Shown: positions 11,382 through 22,760 of the stretch, in pieces | Position numbering within the stretch: the stretch's first letter is position 1 | Layout of the letters: every line of letters starts with the position of its first letter | Origin: Cichorium intybus | Taxonomy: Eukaryota; Streptophyta; Magnoliopsida; Asterales; Asteraceae | DNA: 64,000 bases | Direction: 5' to 3' | NCBI GenBank assembly: GCA_023525715.1 | Contig: CM042011.1 | Location: forward strand, 2,791,566 to 2,855,565 | Made by a program: the position numbers and the translations under genes | The notes under the pieces: model-generated | Database searches by the model: none | What the model was told of the DNA's origin: nothing | What the model saw: the letters and a program-made list of their open reading frames with translations, nothing else

Positions 11382-12338
11382 GGACCTTCCGCGGCTTTTA
11401 CGGAGCCACAACCACAACATATCGACACTTCCGATTCGAGCGACGATGCGGTGCCGGAGACACAACCGGAGGATTTAGAAGAATCCGGGCCCGAAGACAT
11501 CCCACTTCAACGAAAAAGCCGAAAGAAACCCACCGGTCCCGCTCCCGCTCAAGCGTGGACCGAAGATGAAGAGGTTATGCTAGCGCGTGCTTGGGTTGCC
11601 GTTTCCGAGGATTGCGAAGCCGGAAACGCTCAATCAAAAGCACATTTTTGGGAGACAATTCGCGTAGTTTTTCACAAAAATTTGGGACGTGAATTTTATC
11701 GTTCCAAAGATACGTTGACGACTAAATTTCGAGTCGTTAACGGTTATGCGAATAAGTTTAACGGGTTGTTCGTTAACTTTATAGGGCAACGGGAATCCGG
11801 CGAGAGCGATCAAGACATCCTCAAAAAAGCTCTTGCGGTTTACCAATATGACAACAAGGGTAAACCGTTTCGTCATATGGCTTTTTGGGATGTGGTCCGC
11901 CAATACCCGAGGTGGAAGGGGGTCGGCACCGATCCACCGACACATGGGTCAAAACGTTCAAAAACATCTGAGACGCAATAGACGACGTCTTCGGATGCAC
12001 ATATCGGGGCCGACGTCAATGAAATTCCCGATGATTTTGAAAGACCGATGGGCCGTAATCATGCAAAAGCGAAAGGAAAAGCCGCGGCGTCTTCGAGTTC
12101 GGTGAACGACGACAAAATGGATAACGTTAACGAAAAGTTCGATCAACTTTTGTCGACCATATCGGGGCACGTCAAATCCACCGAAGAGGAAAGATTGGCG
12201 AGAAAAACGTCCCGCGAGAACAAGGACCGGGCGATCGACAAGCTAGTCTTGATGCAAACCACCGAGCATCTCACCGGCGCGGCCCTTGAGTTAGCGTTAA
12301 AATTGAAAAACGACATCGTCAAAAAATACGGGATGTAG
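11382..12338 (+). pseudogene. PIF/Harbinger ORF1-type Myb-like protein, 5'-truncated with one stop
   Basis: The frame runs from the LTR junction to a TAG at 11979-11981 and then stays open in the same frame to 12338. Upstream of the stop are a Myb/SANT-like trihelix (WTEDEEVMLARAWV, then WETIRVVFHK and LTTKFRVVNGYANKFNG). Downstream is a C-terminal helical region with TGAALELALKLKNDIVKKYG. This is the arrangement of the DNA-binding ORF1 partner of plant Harbinger transposases, often annotated as NAM-associated or GST-T3-like. The 5' end was removed by the LTR insertion and the single nonsense codon follows an ACG CAA context. No ORF2 transposase adjoins it. It is probably dead, or usable only as a fragment. 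Confidence 0.8.
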
Positions 12339-12633
12339 TTTTTTAGTTTTTTATTTTAATTTAACGTAATGTTTGTCGTTTTTTATTTTTAGTTTAACGT
12401 AACGTGTCGTTTTTAATTTTTAGTTGTAATTTTAATTTTAATTTAGTTTATGAATTTATTTATTGTGTTTTAATTCTATTTTTACTTTGGTTTTTAAATT
12501 AAAAAGTGAGACGTAGAAAGAGGTAGTGAGAGGTGAGCATTTCCGGGGATAAAGCGGGGAGAGAGAAATACTGACTGGATGCTGAGGTCGCAGGCAAAAA
12601 GTGAGAGGAGGAGAGAGGGCACACCTGAAGGCC
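12339..12633 (+). mobile_element. 3' end of the Harbinger element carrying ORF1
   Basis: AT-rich 3' untranslated sequence, then a purine-rich subterminal region ending GGGCACACCTGAAGGCC followed by TTA (12634-12636). TTA is the usual PIF/Harbinger target. The left end is missing, so the boundary cannot be confirmed by pairing. Confidence 0.45.
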
Positions 12634-12680
12634 TTAGTGTTGTTTGAACTTTGATGAGAGCACGTCCGCTAAACATTGCT

Positions 12681-12821
12681 TGTTATTGATTAGGGTTAAT
12701 ACCCATTAGGGTTTAGGTAAGCCCATTAGGGTTTAGGTTTGGCCATAAGCCTCCATTTTGTATCCCTATTTATATGGGGTTAAACCCTCAATATTAATAT
12801 CAAGCAATCTATATTCTATCA
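12681..12821 (+). repeat. TRIM 5' LTR
   Basis: 141-bp direct repeat, TG...CA ends. It contains two ATTAGGGTTTAGG units and TATTTATATGGGG as a possible promoter. Confidence 0.92.
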
Positions 12822-12833
12822 TGGTATCAGAGC
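12822..12833 (+). other. Primer-binding site for initiator tRNA-Met
   Basis: TGGTATCAGAGC directly abuts the 5' LTR end, the standard position and sequence for copia-type and TRIM elements. Confidence 0.92.
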
Positions 12834-13415
12834 TCTAGGTTAAAATCCTACTGCTGACCACAACCCGCCACCGCCGACCTCCACCTCCGGCGACCTAGTC
12901 GTCGGAGGTGCCTTCAATATTTTTTCCTTTCTTCTTTTTTCTCATAAATAATAATACAGCCGCGGCACCAAACCAGAGCTCCGTCATCGGTTTCTTCTAT
13001 TGCATCGTCTACTTCGGCCCCTCTCCTCGGATGATATATTCTTCTTCGGACATTTTTTGTCGGGAATCCTCCGATTTGCAGTCGTCTTTCTCTCCTCTGT
13101 CATGACTGCAGTCATGGATCTTACCGAAATTGGCCCCGTCCGCCGCAGCTCGAGCCCTCTCTCTTTGCTTGCTGCCTTTCTCCAGACTGTTCCGCCGTCG
13201 GCTCCATGATCACTGTTACGAATCTCCCTTCTTCTTCAATGGATCCGCCTCTGGCCGCCGCTCCTCCTCTCTTCTTCTCCGACGAGCAGTTATTGTTAGC
13301 CGCCATCGTCAGAGCTCTGCCACCGCTGCCGCTGTTTTTCAATTATGTTTTTTTTATGTTTTGTTTATTATTTTTTTCAGTTTAATCGTCTACTCCCGAT
13401 CAAACTGCGGGGGGA

Positions 13416-13556
13416 TGTTAGTGATTAGGGTTAATACCCATTAGGGTTTAGGTAAGCTCATTAGGGTTTAGGTTTGGCCATAAGCCTCCATTTTGTATCC
13501 CTATTTATATGGGGTTAAACCCTCAATATTAATATCAAGCAATCCATATTCTATCA
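13416..13556 (+). repeat. TRIM 3' LTR
   Basis: Second 141-bp LTR copy, preceded by a G-rich tract and followed by the TTGCT duplication. Confidence 0.92.
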
Positions 13557-13764
13557 TTGCTTGTTTGGAAAGTCCGGTTGATGAAAGCGCATATTCTAGC
13601 TAAACATCGTTCATTAGGACAATCCGGTTGATAAAAGCACACATGCTCATTTATACAACATAATTATCATAAACAATATAAATGTGCAAATGCAAATACT
13701 CCTAATACCCAAGTCATTCTCAAGTCCAAGCTCACACATCATCAAGTGAGATATGTCGTATTTG

Positions 13765-14050
13765 GGATGAGCATGGTCCGGGGTCCGAAACCGAATTAGT
13801 GTTTCTTATAAACCCGAAAACGAATATGTATATTCGGTCCCGGTTCGGTTCGATTTTGGTCAGTTTTCGGTTCGGTTTGATTCTTCATGGTTAAAAGTAG
13901 GGTTAGGATAAGTATGGTCCGAGGACTAGACCGAAAAGGGTCGAAACCGAATTAGCATTTTTAAAAACCGAAGACCAAACCGAATATGTATAGTAGATCC
14001 CAGTTCAATTCGGTTTCGGTCGGTTTTCGGTTCGATTCAGTTTTTCCAGT
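13765..14050. repeat. Tandem pair of a CGGTTCGGTTT-rich repeat
   Basis: Two related blocks, each starting near GCATGGTCC or GTATGGTCC and containing ACCGAATTAG, CGAATATGTATA and several CGGTTCGGTTT or CGGTCGGTTTTCGG motifs. This looks like a low-complexity MITE-like repeat duplicated in tandem. I see no coding sequence. Confidence 0.45.
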
Positions 14051-15526
14051 CCATATGTTCATCATTGTATCTCGTGTACTCGTTGTGTGTCCAAGTAATG
14101 AAGTCATGTTTGTCAAACATCACAGGGACCACTGTATCCAGGATGATGTGCTTATTATACAATATCCACATGCAAGGTAGTTAGCCTCACGTACAAGTGG
14201 GGCATGTCTACACACTCGTTAAGTGATAAGTGTCTCACATACCCGTTTCTTGTTACTTGTCGATACCTTCGTCATTGTTAAATGTTTTAACTAAAACATT
14301 CACACTAAGTAAATGGTTAGTAAAGCAACAATATTAGGGTTTCGTGTTTATTATAAGCAAAGTGTGGAAATAACTTAGGGTTGAAAAATATACAGATTCG
14401 CGAAAAAAGTTGTGAAATACATGTACATTTGGAAATGAGTTGTGAAATACATAAAGAATTTCGAAACTCCTTTAGAACTCTATGTACCAATTAGCATGTT
14501 TGTGACAAACTTCAGAAACTAATATTTTAAAATACCTAAAAGTTATTCAAAAGAGTTGCGATATACCTAGATAGGGTTTCGATATAGTCGATATTTATGA
14601 AATAAGTTGCGAAGGACTCATGAATTTGAAATCCACTTTAACCTCTCTCTTTCATCTATGTACCGAATTTAGCATGATAAACTTTATAATTCGATACTTT
14701 AAAAAAATATCCTAAAAACTATTATTTAAATAGATTGTTTAATACCAGTAGTGTCAAAATACTAAATGTCTCAAAATAGGCGAAGTTATGAGATACTAAT
14801 ATATGTAAATATAAAAGGCAAATTAGGAAAAGAACTTACTTTGTGGGGAAAATGTTACAAGAGGATTGTCAAATTTCCGAAATAAAATCTCAAACTTGGT
14901 ATTCCACAGTGGAAAGATTGTGTTTGAGATGGTAAAATACTAATATGAAAACACCAAAATAACGGTCTCGACCAAAGTTGAGTAATTGAACAGCTGCGAA
15001 AATGGTAATTGTATGATACAAACTCGTGCTTCATTTGGTAAAGGTCATTAAGAAATGTGGTCATTTATTAGTTATATGTTATAATTATGAACAACAGGAC
15101 AAACAGATTCCAAGCTCGATAATACAACGTTAAAGAATACAAAGCAGATTAATTAGAAAATATGGTACAAAAGTGGTCTCTGGGCTCTGGCAGGTAGGTA
15201 TGAAACACATGTAAAAGGAACACAGAGGAAAAGACATGCGTAGACAAGAAAGAACACAAGCGCAAAAGACCACACGCACAAAAGCAAAATAATTTCAACC
15301 AAATTTGGCCCTCCCTATGCTGCACGGACCTTAACCCAATCCGTATAGCCAGACACTTTTGTGCCAAGGGTAAAATAGGCAAGAAAACAAACAAGTATGA
15401 GACAATACGAAGAAAGTGTGAATTCATATGTACTTGACATGATTAAGTGATTTACTTAACCCCAATTGTAACCGTTAAATTATTATCGTTAGGTAAATAC
15501 AGTTTGTTTTTGTAATATACATTTAT
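14051..15526. other. AT-rich intergenic DNA downstream of the KNOX gene
   Basis: No convincing gene, RNA gene or mobile element end is seen. Short imperfect repeats of GTTGTGAAATACAT (14410-14460) occur. The KNOX 3' untranslated region must fall in the right part of this stretch. Confidence 0.5.
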
Positions 15527-18500
15527 TCAATCGTCGTAAAAATCCTGACCAGAAAAACTACCCATTATTGCCAACTGCATGTTTTCAGATGGTTTCCAGT
15601 GACGCTTCCTTTGATTAATAAACCAGTTGTTGATTTGCTTCTGATCTAGTCCCGTTGATTCTGCCAACCATATTTTATCAGCCTCCTACATCAGTTATAA
15701 TTCCATAATTTAAAAAGTCAACTCACAAGATGCAATGATATGTAAAAGAGTAAAAAAAAAAAAAAAAAGGTTAAAAAGTTGATGGATAGATACCGTGGGG
15801 TAAGGCCATTTGTAATGAGAATCCCACCATTCAAGCAAAGTTTGTCTTGCTTCGTTAGGGAGCTTTCCTATCTTCTTCTTCTTGGAAAATTCATGTTTAA
15901 GGGAACTTATATGACCTCCGAATTTACGTAATAATGTATCTTTAAGTTCCTGGTCTTCTCGGCTGACTTGTGTGTTTTCTGTTTCTCCTCCGCTAAATTC
16001 TTCTTCCGATGACGCTCTTCGATCATCTGTAACAGTAGATTAAATTCATAAAAGAAGTTAAAAATTAAATCATTAAATATTTATACATGAAGGACAAAAG
16101 TATGTAGAAATGAATAGTGCGGTTGTATAGGACAAGTCGTGGTTAGGTCGTTTTCAATGTCAGTAACAACTAAGCTGACTGATTGACGGGGGAGTAGAGT
16201 AGGATAAAGTAGGTCGACCCCACCATCAAATCAAAGTGTCAGCAAAACACACTCCCCAAAACCAGCAATATCTTTTATGTTGATTTTTTCCTGTTTCCTA
16301 CGTCGCCACAGACAAAACTTGCAAACTTTTCGCACGCAACCCCCGCACGTTTCTCTCACTCACTCTCTCTCTAGCTTTACATTCTTCCATCCCTTTGCAC
16401 CTTTTCCATAGCGATTAGGGTTTGGGTTATCATCATGTACAGTAACTGGAGGTTTAAACGTTTAACGTAGATCTTATGAAAGATGTCCGCCCGTCGTGAA
16501 AATAGAGATTTGTTATTATGACGAGGCATAAGAAAACTAGGAATAAACTGACAGAAAAACTTGTGAGAATGTTCAGAAGTTCACGGGGAATATATACACG
16601 CGAAACCCTACAATTACAAGCAAACAAATTCGTTTGCAACATATAGTACCAGATTGCAGCATTCACATTGAGCAATCTATCAAATATTTTTTATTTGTGT
16701 TTCATTTATATTTTATTAAATAAAAAACCCTAGCTTTACAACTTTTCAATAGTACAAAAACTTTGTAGTTTTTTAAACAATTAAATTATCAATCCTTTTT
16801 ACAAAGTTACCACCTATAATGTTATTTTTTTAGAAAAACATCATAGTTTCAATATAATATTACATGACATTAGCATTTAAATATATAACATTACAATATA
16901 CAACATACATGTAATGTTACAAACAAAACTAAAAAAGATAAATATTTCACGTAATTAGTAAAAAAATTGAAATTTGAAATTATAAATATGATCAAAGGGT
17001 TATATAAAGTGGGAGAAAAAATTACAGATTCAAACCGCTATAATAAGTTAACAACGGCCCGGAGAAAAATATAAAAACACACTTGTAAATGTTTTGTTAG
17101 CATGATATCCACATAGTAGTTAGTTATTTTGTTAAACAAGTGGATGTTAGTTAAGAGTTATTTCGGTTAGACGTTAGTTTAGCATATTGAAAATGTTGGT
17201 ATACAAACATGGGCATGTCACAAGAAATCAATCATTTAGTAACTAACTACTATTTGGACAACATGCAAAGTGCTAACAAAGATCTTTTAAACCAAAAAGC
17301 TTTTGAAAATTAAAAAATCTATTGAAGAAACTTTTTTTAAACTCTTGAAAATTGAAAAAACTATTATATAAGCTTTTTTTGAAACATAATTTGTTTAAAG
17401 AGCTTTTAAATTAATAATTGACATGAGTTTTTTCAGTGAATTGTAGTGGATTTGTAGGTTTTCAACTAACTATACATACACAAATTATACACATAAAAAC
17501 AATCAAAATGGTAATTACCAAGTCTCATAAACGAGCAAATAAAAAAAATCACATATTGGATAGATAAAATAAGCTTTTTCTATTTTAAGTTATTTCAAAA
17601 AACTCTACCATTGTAAATAATCTTACATAAGCTATCTACTGACGACCTAATTAGCAACTAGGTGTTAGCCCGATACTATAACCAAACCACAAAAACCAAA
17701 ACCAAAATGGCACAAAAGTAGGCACTGAAGCATTGAGTTCAGCTAACGCTCGGTTCAGTACCTTCAGTATTTTTTATGTACACATATAAGCAATTAATGT
17801 TGCCTATGAGCATCTATTCAACAAGGACAATAAAACATCCACAATACTTGTTTTTTCAAAAGATGTTTTGGTAACAGGAAACCTGTACACCATAAGAAGA
17901 TATGTATAAGAAAATTTGTAAGATTATATTAGAATAACAAAAACCACAATTATAGTTGGATCATCCCAGTCTCATACTTCCATTTTCTAACAAGGGACAA
18001 TAAGGTCCCACCAAATGACACAACGGCCACAGGGCAGATAGACCGTGAGTGACATGACAGGTGAACAAATGACCACCACCACCACTAGGCCAGTGCTTCG
18101 GTGAGACTACCAAGTTTCCTTTTAGTGAAAGCTGCAAAAAGCACGCAGCGAAAACCACGGGAGTCCATGTGAAAACTTTAATTTCCCATCCCATCCCATG
18201 CATAAATAATGTATCGATGCCCATATGGTTTGCACCCCATCCGATCAATTATTTCTCAACTAAGAATAATATTTCACGGACAAAAATCGCAAAAACAAGA
18301 AAGAAACCCAAAAAAAATATTCTAGGGTTTAGGATTTAACATTAAATACTTCAGGACATTTATTCGCATCTTATTCTTTGCCGGGTGTAAATTCCAATCC
18401 TCTCGATTCTACATCCATAGAATTTAAGAATATTTTACTGTTTCAAACAAAATTGACGCCCATTACCACAAAGACCATGAGACATTCCACGACTCCTATG

Positions 18501-18881
18501 TAGTGCTGACAGGCGACAAATTGTGGGAAAATGGAATGGGTTACATGTTGCCACCGATACAATTATTTTTTATTTTCAATTTTGTACACATAACCAATTC
18601 ACTTTTTTTTGTCTAAATAGATAAGGTTCGAAGCATTTATCTAAAACCTTTTTTGCAAATGATAAGCGGAACACACAAATACTACTAGCACTTCAAAAAA
18701 TGGTACGGGTCTACCGCCAACCTACATGTATGGCCATTGGGGAATGAAATGCAACTATTTTTTTCTCAAAGGTAAATCATATTTTGACTAAAAAGCTCCC
18801 ACTAAACCAGTGGTACCCATGTAGAGAATTCAATAATCCTTATATTATAAAAAATATCCGACCCCTACTTGAATGCAACTC

Positions 18882-18917
<36 letters not shown>

Positions 18918-21900
18918 TGCCCATTCTGAAACTAAACACATAATAAGAGTATCAGACTATCAGATAAAAGAACATTTGCGTTTTTAACTACCAAAATAGT
19001 TCCCAATACATGCAGAATAATAAGAACATAAGAACACAATCTGTGCACGTGACTATATGCCTTGAATGCAGAAATATGATTAAAAGGCAACTGAAATGCA
19101 ATAAAAGAAAGCAAAACACATGCGGCCAGCGAAAAGTTAACTTGTACTTTGAAGTATATATAATAATAGTTACAAATCTTACTCTTCAAAACAAGTTTTT
19201 CCTCATAAATCTGAATTACTTTACTTATAATAATGGGTTTGAGCATCAAAGGCTGCTAAAAAGGTTTAAAACTTGCATGATCGCCACCACTCCATATAGA
19301 GATGGAGACAAAGACCAGAATATTTCTGACAAAACTCATGGCTTCAAGTTAATTAAAACAAGGATAGAATGAATGAAGTCATTAAAGAATTCAAAAGGCA
19401 AATTGAAGATTGAAACAGCAAGTGTACTTGGTCTAATTAACTATTACTATATCTGAGATCAATAGAATCCATATGATGAACAACCAATGCATTAAACCTT
19501 AACATGTGCTTATTTTGGAATGTTTTCTAATGATTCACATACAGCAGGACCACATGATGCACGTAACAAGTATCAACTTAGAAAGCAGTAACCTGAGAAT
19601 AAATTACTTATCTGTACCATTTATAATTAGCCTCGATTAATCAACTCTTTATTTAATTTATTCATGTTATGGTTTACACAAGCATCTTTTTTCCATTTCA
19701 ATTCTCTAAAAAAAAAAGAGTTATTTTAACTGTAAACAAGCACATTTTAGACAATTCCCAATTCATAATCATATACCCATGCATTATATTTCTCGAAAAT
19801 GTATTTCATAGGAACTTGAAGTTCATAAACGATCTTAAAACATAAATCATAACCTATTTGAAATATGAACTTTGATCATGTAATTCTTCAAAGAGACTGA
19901 AAGAAATCAATGGAGCATAGTAACATCTAGAGTCTAGACATGATATCATATGTGCACACAAGTACTAGGATATAACTAAAGACTAACACACTACTTAAAC
20001 TGCAAATATATGAACTCAATGAAAAGAGCTAACATAACAATAACATTAATTAACACTTCTGAGATGTCGAACCTACTTTAATAGATCCTACAACTTGTTT
20101 GGAAGGTCTTATTAGAGCATAATTATCACACATATGTATTTCAATAGACTATATATAGTAATATGGTAAAAATAGAGCATGAAAACAAATTCTACAATTT
20201 CACAAGATAATTCACAAAGGAAGCTCTTCTGATATAATTTTTATCTTCCTATACAAAGAGGAAAGAGCTTCTCTCATTTTAACTGATATGAAACTATTTA
20301 AGTAACTACTGGCTCAATATTTGTATTTATAATGTTTGCTTGAAGTGGAATGGAAAACCAAAACCAAAGAAATACTCCAAACGTGACAGAAAAACATCAG
20401 AACTGAAACAAAAAAATAAATGCTGTTCAAAAGTCCATGATTGCATGCCTCTCTTAGTTTAATCTTTTATTTTTACTTTTATATTAAGAGTCACCATATA
20501 CTGTATATATAAAGATAAAAACACACACACACATACATTCCTAAGACTTCCGTGTGTGGCCACAGCTGGAATAGTAAAATCCTAAATGAGTAAAAGAATT
20601 AGAATATGAAATAGTTAAATAGAAACCGTATCTCGGTCATAACATTTGACTTCTACAATTATATACATCCAGACTTTTGAAGGAGTTGTACAGGAGCATA
20701 TATATTCTATAAATAAATCTTTCCAGTTTGAAACTTTCAACGCCCTTACTCACTTCATCTCATAGACTCTTACTAAACACAAATAAAAATCAAGAGAAAC
20801 GTGACCAAGGAATGATAACCTGACAGATATTTGCCTATCTTCGTGTCAGTGGTCAGGAGTTTGAGTCTATATTATTAGAGAGCGAAAGAGAACAGCTAGG
20901 ACTGAGAGGGGAAGATGAACAGTGAGGGAAGAGTGAGGGAAGTGTCGGGCTAATATGAACCAGGTCCCGGTGCTAACATGCGCCGACCACAACACTCGCC
21001 TCAAAATTGCTTAAAAATAACTAAATTACGAAAGTGAGAGTATGATTTAGACAGGTTGATGGTAGATGAACGAACCTTTACAGAGATTGCCGAGTTGCGT
21101 TTCTATGTTGTTGAGAAAAACAGAAGCTTCGTCAAATGGCCTTGCCAGATCGGACTTATACTTCACTAACACTTGGCAATAGGTTTCCTACACAATCATA
21201 ATCAGCCACAGGTTCAGAAGAAGTGTTCATCCGTTTTCGTTTTCTATACACATATAGACACATATACAATATATAGAGATAAAGAAGCATTTGATGCAAA
21301 GGAAGGGAGATACGTACCATGAACTCATCCAGCTCAGGATCTGCTCCTAAGCAATTAGACGCGGCAGCGTTACGAATACAAACGTCATTTTCTCGACGGA
21401 TTTCGTCCAACAAACATACTATTTCAGGAGGCGCACCTAACTGTAGAGCGAAAAAAAAATAAAAACAAATTATTCACATAGATGTATAGTGAATTACAGA
21501 AAGAAGAAACGCTTCAAATTTGGAACCAAAAATTTGAGAAAAAGGAGATTTAGTTTCACTTGATCTCTACCACGCATGTTGCGTGCAGATCCTCATAAAA
21601 ATAAGCCGATTACTCAAAACAATTTGAAATTTGACTGGAGTATTGCAACAGTAAGCTCGCGAAGACAAACGAGCAAAAAGAAGGAAGAGATGCGTGCGTA
21701 AAAAGCTTATCAGAATTAGGTTTTATTTCAATAACCTTTTGGCAGTCGATAAAAGCATCTAGCAACTTAGGATACAAAGGATGAGAAGCGATTTTTGCTT
21801 TAATGATGTCATCACAGGCATCAACATGATGATCATCATTAACGTGATCGTTTTTATTCTGATCACGCTGACGGCTGCTTCGACGTCTCGGAAGAAGAAT

Positions 21901-22101
21901 CTGATCAGGCGTTGCTGCGATGGAAACTGCTTCAGTTATGATGGAAGCAGTCGCGGATAATAGATCATCCGATCCGTAAAACGTCCGGTAATGATCAACG
22001 GAAGTGGAGATATCGCCGTTGTACTCTGATGGCGAAACCAGGTTAGTTTCCGGTGTAATAGTGTAATCGGACATGGAATGGAAACCGTACATCTCTTCCA
22101 T
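15527..22101 (-). CDS. Class I KNOX homeobox transcription factor, KNAT2/KNAT6-like
   Basis: Five exons on the minus strand: 22101-21736, 21440-21318, 21187-21076, 16026-15794 and 15685-15527. All junctions are GT/AG and keep frame, giving 330 codons. Domains in order: KNOX1 from about residue 98 (IASHPLYPKLLDAFIDCQK), KNOX2 about 158-200 (VLVKYKSDLARPFDEAS), ELK at 227-248 (ELKDTLLRKFGG), and a TALE homeodomain about 249-311 with the three-residue PYP insertion in WPYPT and WFINQRKRHW in helix 3. The protein should act in the nucleus, with BELL-type TALE partners, in meristem maintenance and organ boundaries. The short C-terminus after the homeodomain and the MYGF-type N-terminus favour the KNAT2/KNAT6 group over STM or KNAT1. 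I chose the ATG at 22101 because MEEMYGF matches that group; an in-frame ATG 36 bases upstream exists. The 5.05-kb third intron between KNOX2 and ELK is typical of class I genes. The coding sequence looks intact. Confidence 0.93.
16027..21075 (-). other. Large third intron of the KNOX gene
   Basis: This 5.05-kb intron has consensus borders and is mostly AT-rich. Two less AT-rich islands stand out: 16170-16420, with CT-rich tracts such as CTCTCACTCACTCTCTCTC, and 17940-18250. The second contains four TGAC cores in 58 bp. An A-run lies at 18885-18915. I found no complete mobile element. Long regulatory introns at this position are known in class I KNOX genes. Confidence 0.8.
18016..18073. promoter_or_regulatory. 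Cluster of TGAC cores in the KNOX intron
   Basis: TGAC occurs at 18016, 18050, 18055 and 18070, inside the GC-richer island of the intron. TGAC is the core bound by KNOX/BELL TALE homeodomain proteins, so this could be an autoregulatory or BELL-KNOX site. The motif is short and chance occurrence cannot be excluded. Confidence 0.3.
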
Positions 22102-22290
22102 GTTGAATAAAACTGATTTACAAATAGAATACCGCAAAAACTACAAATAATTGTTCCGCGGAAGAAGATACGATTAATCGAGTATGATCAGTTGAACGAT
22201 GGTAGTGTCGTCTACTTGTATGTGTGCCAGAAGAACAGTTAGGGTTCTGCTTTGGAGGATGCTTTTAGATTTGGTGGATAATGAAGTTTA

Positions 22291-22317
22291 GAGAGAGATA
22301 GAGAGAGAGAGAGAGAG
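22291..22317. promoter_or_regulatory. GA-repeat upstream of the KNOX start codon
   Basis: A (GA)n tract interrupted once lies about 190-216 bp upstream of the KNOX ATG, in its 5' leader or promoter. GA repeats are targets of plant BBR/BPC GAGA-binding factors, which are known to act on KNOX genes. No binding data are available here. Confidence 0.5.
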
Positions 22318-22636
22318 GCGGAAGGTATAGCGGAAGGAAAGTTTGTGGAGTGTCATGTAGAATTTAAACCATTATGGACGAATCTTTTACTTATCGATAT
22401 AATCATTTTTCCAAGATAAACATGGCATTAGGGTGTACGGAGTGGTCATCGGGTTCGCGATAGATTGGAAGCGGGATGGGTGCGGTACCGTCGGTACCTC
22501 CGGTACCGCTGCCCCTTCTCCTTCTGGTTAAGCGGTTTCGGGTGTGGAGGGGTGAGGCTTGGGTTGGTGAAGCCGATGATCCCACCTATTATTTAAAAAA
22601 AAATTTAATCTTCCAAATATTATCCTTCCTCAACTT

Positions 22637-22644
22637 TATAAATA
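22637..22644 (+). promoter_or_regulatory. TATA box of the Harbinger transposase
   Basis: TATAAATA 117 bp upstream of the transposase ATG, between two pyrimidine-rich stretches. Position and sequence suit a core promoter. Confidence 0.5.
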
Positions 22645-22760
22645 CCACATCTTCACTCCTTCAAAACTCACACCTTTACCCTTCTATCTTCCTCTCAACA
22701 TTAACACTATTTTCCCCTTTCCAAAAAAAAACCCTCATTTCAAATTTATTTTAAATTGAA

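Larger units (their letters stand above)
12681..13556 (+). mobile_element. Complete TRIM-type retroelement
   Basis: Two LTRs of 141 bp each (12681-12821 and 13416-13556), both starting TGTTA and ending CTATCA, differ at only a few positions. The 5' LTR is followed at once by TGGTATCAGAGC, the primer-binding site complementary to initiator tRNA-Met. A G-run (about 13409-13415) precedes the 3' LTR as a short polypurine tract. The target duplication TTGCT flanks both sides (12676-12680 and 13557-13561). The internal ~590 bp is too short for gag-pol and encodes no recognisable domain, so it must be moved by proteins supplied in trans, probably from a Ty1/copia element. Confidence 0.92.

Noticed and set aside
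13130..13444. ORFs inside the TRIM as a gag gene
   Set aside because: No gag features such as a zinc knuckle are present, and overlapping frames on both strands are open because of GC-rich sequence.
12694..13470. TTTAGGG-like words suggesting telomeric repeats
   Set aside because: They are only two or three units per copy, inside the 141-bp TRIM LTRs, and not a tandem telomere array.
19010..19372. 120-codon ORF in the KNOX intron
   Set aside because: Lys/Asn-rich, AT-driven composition with no domain; it lies on the opposite strand within an intron.
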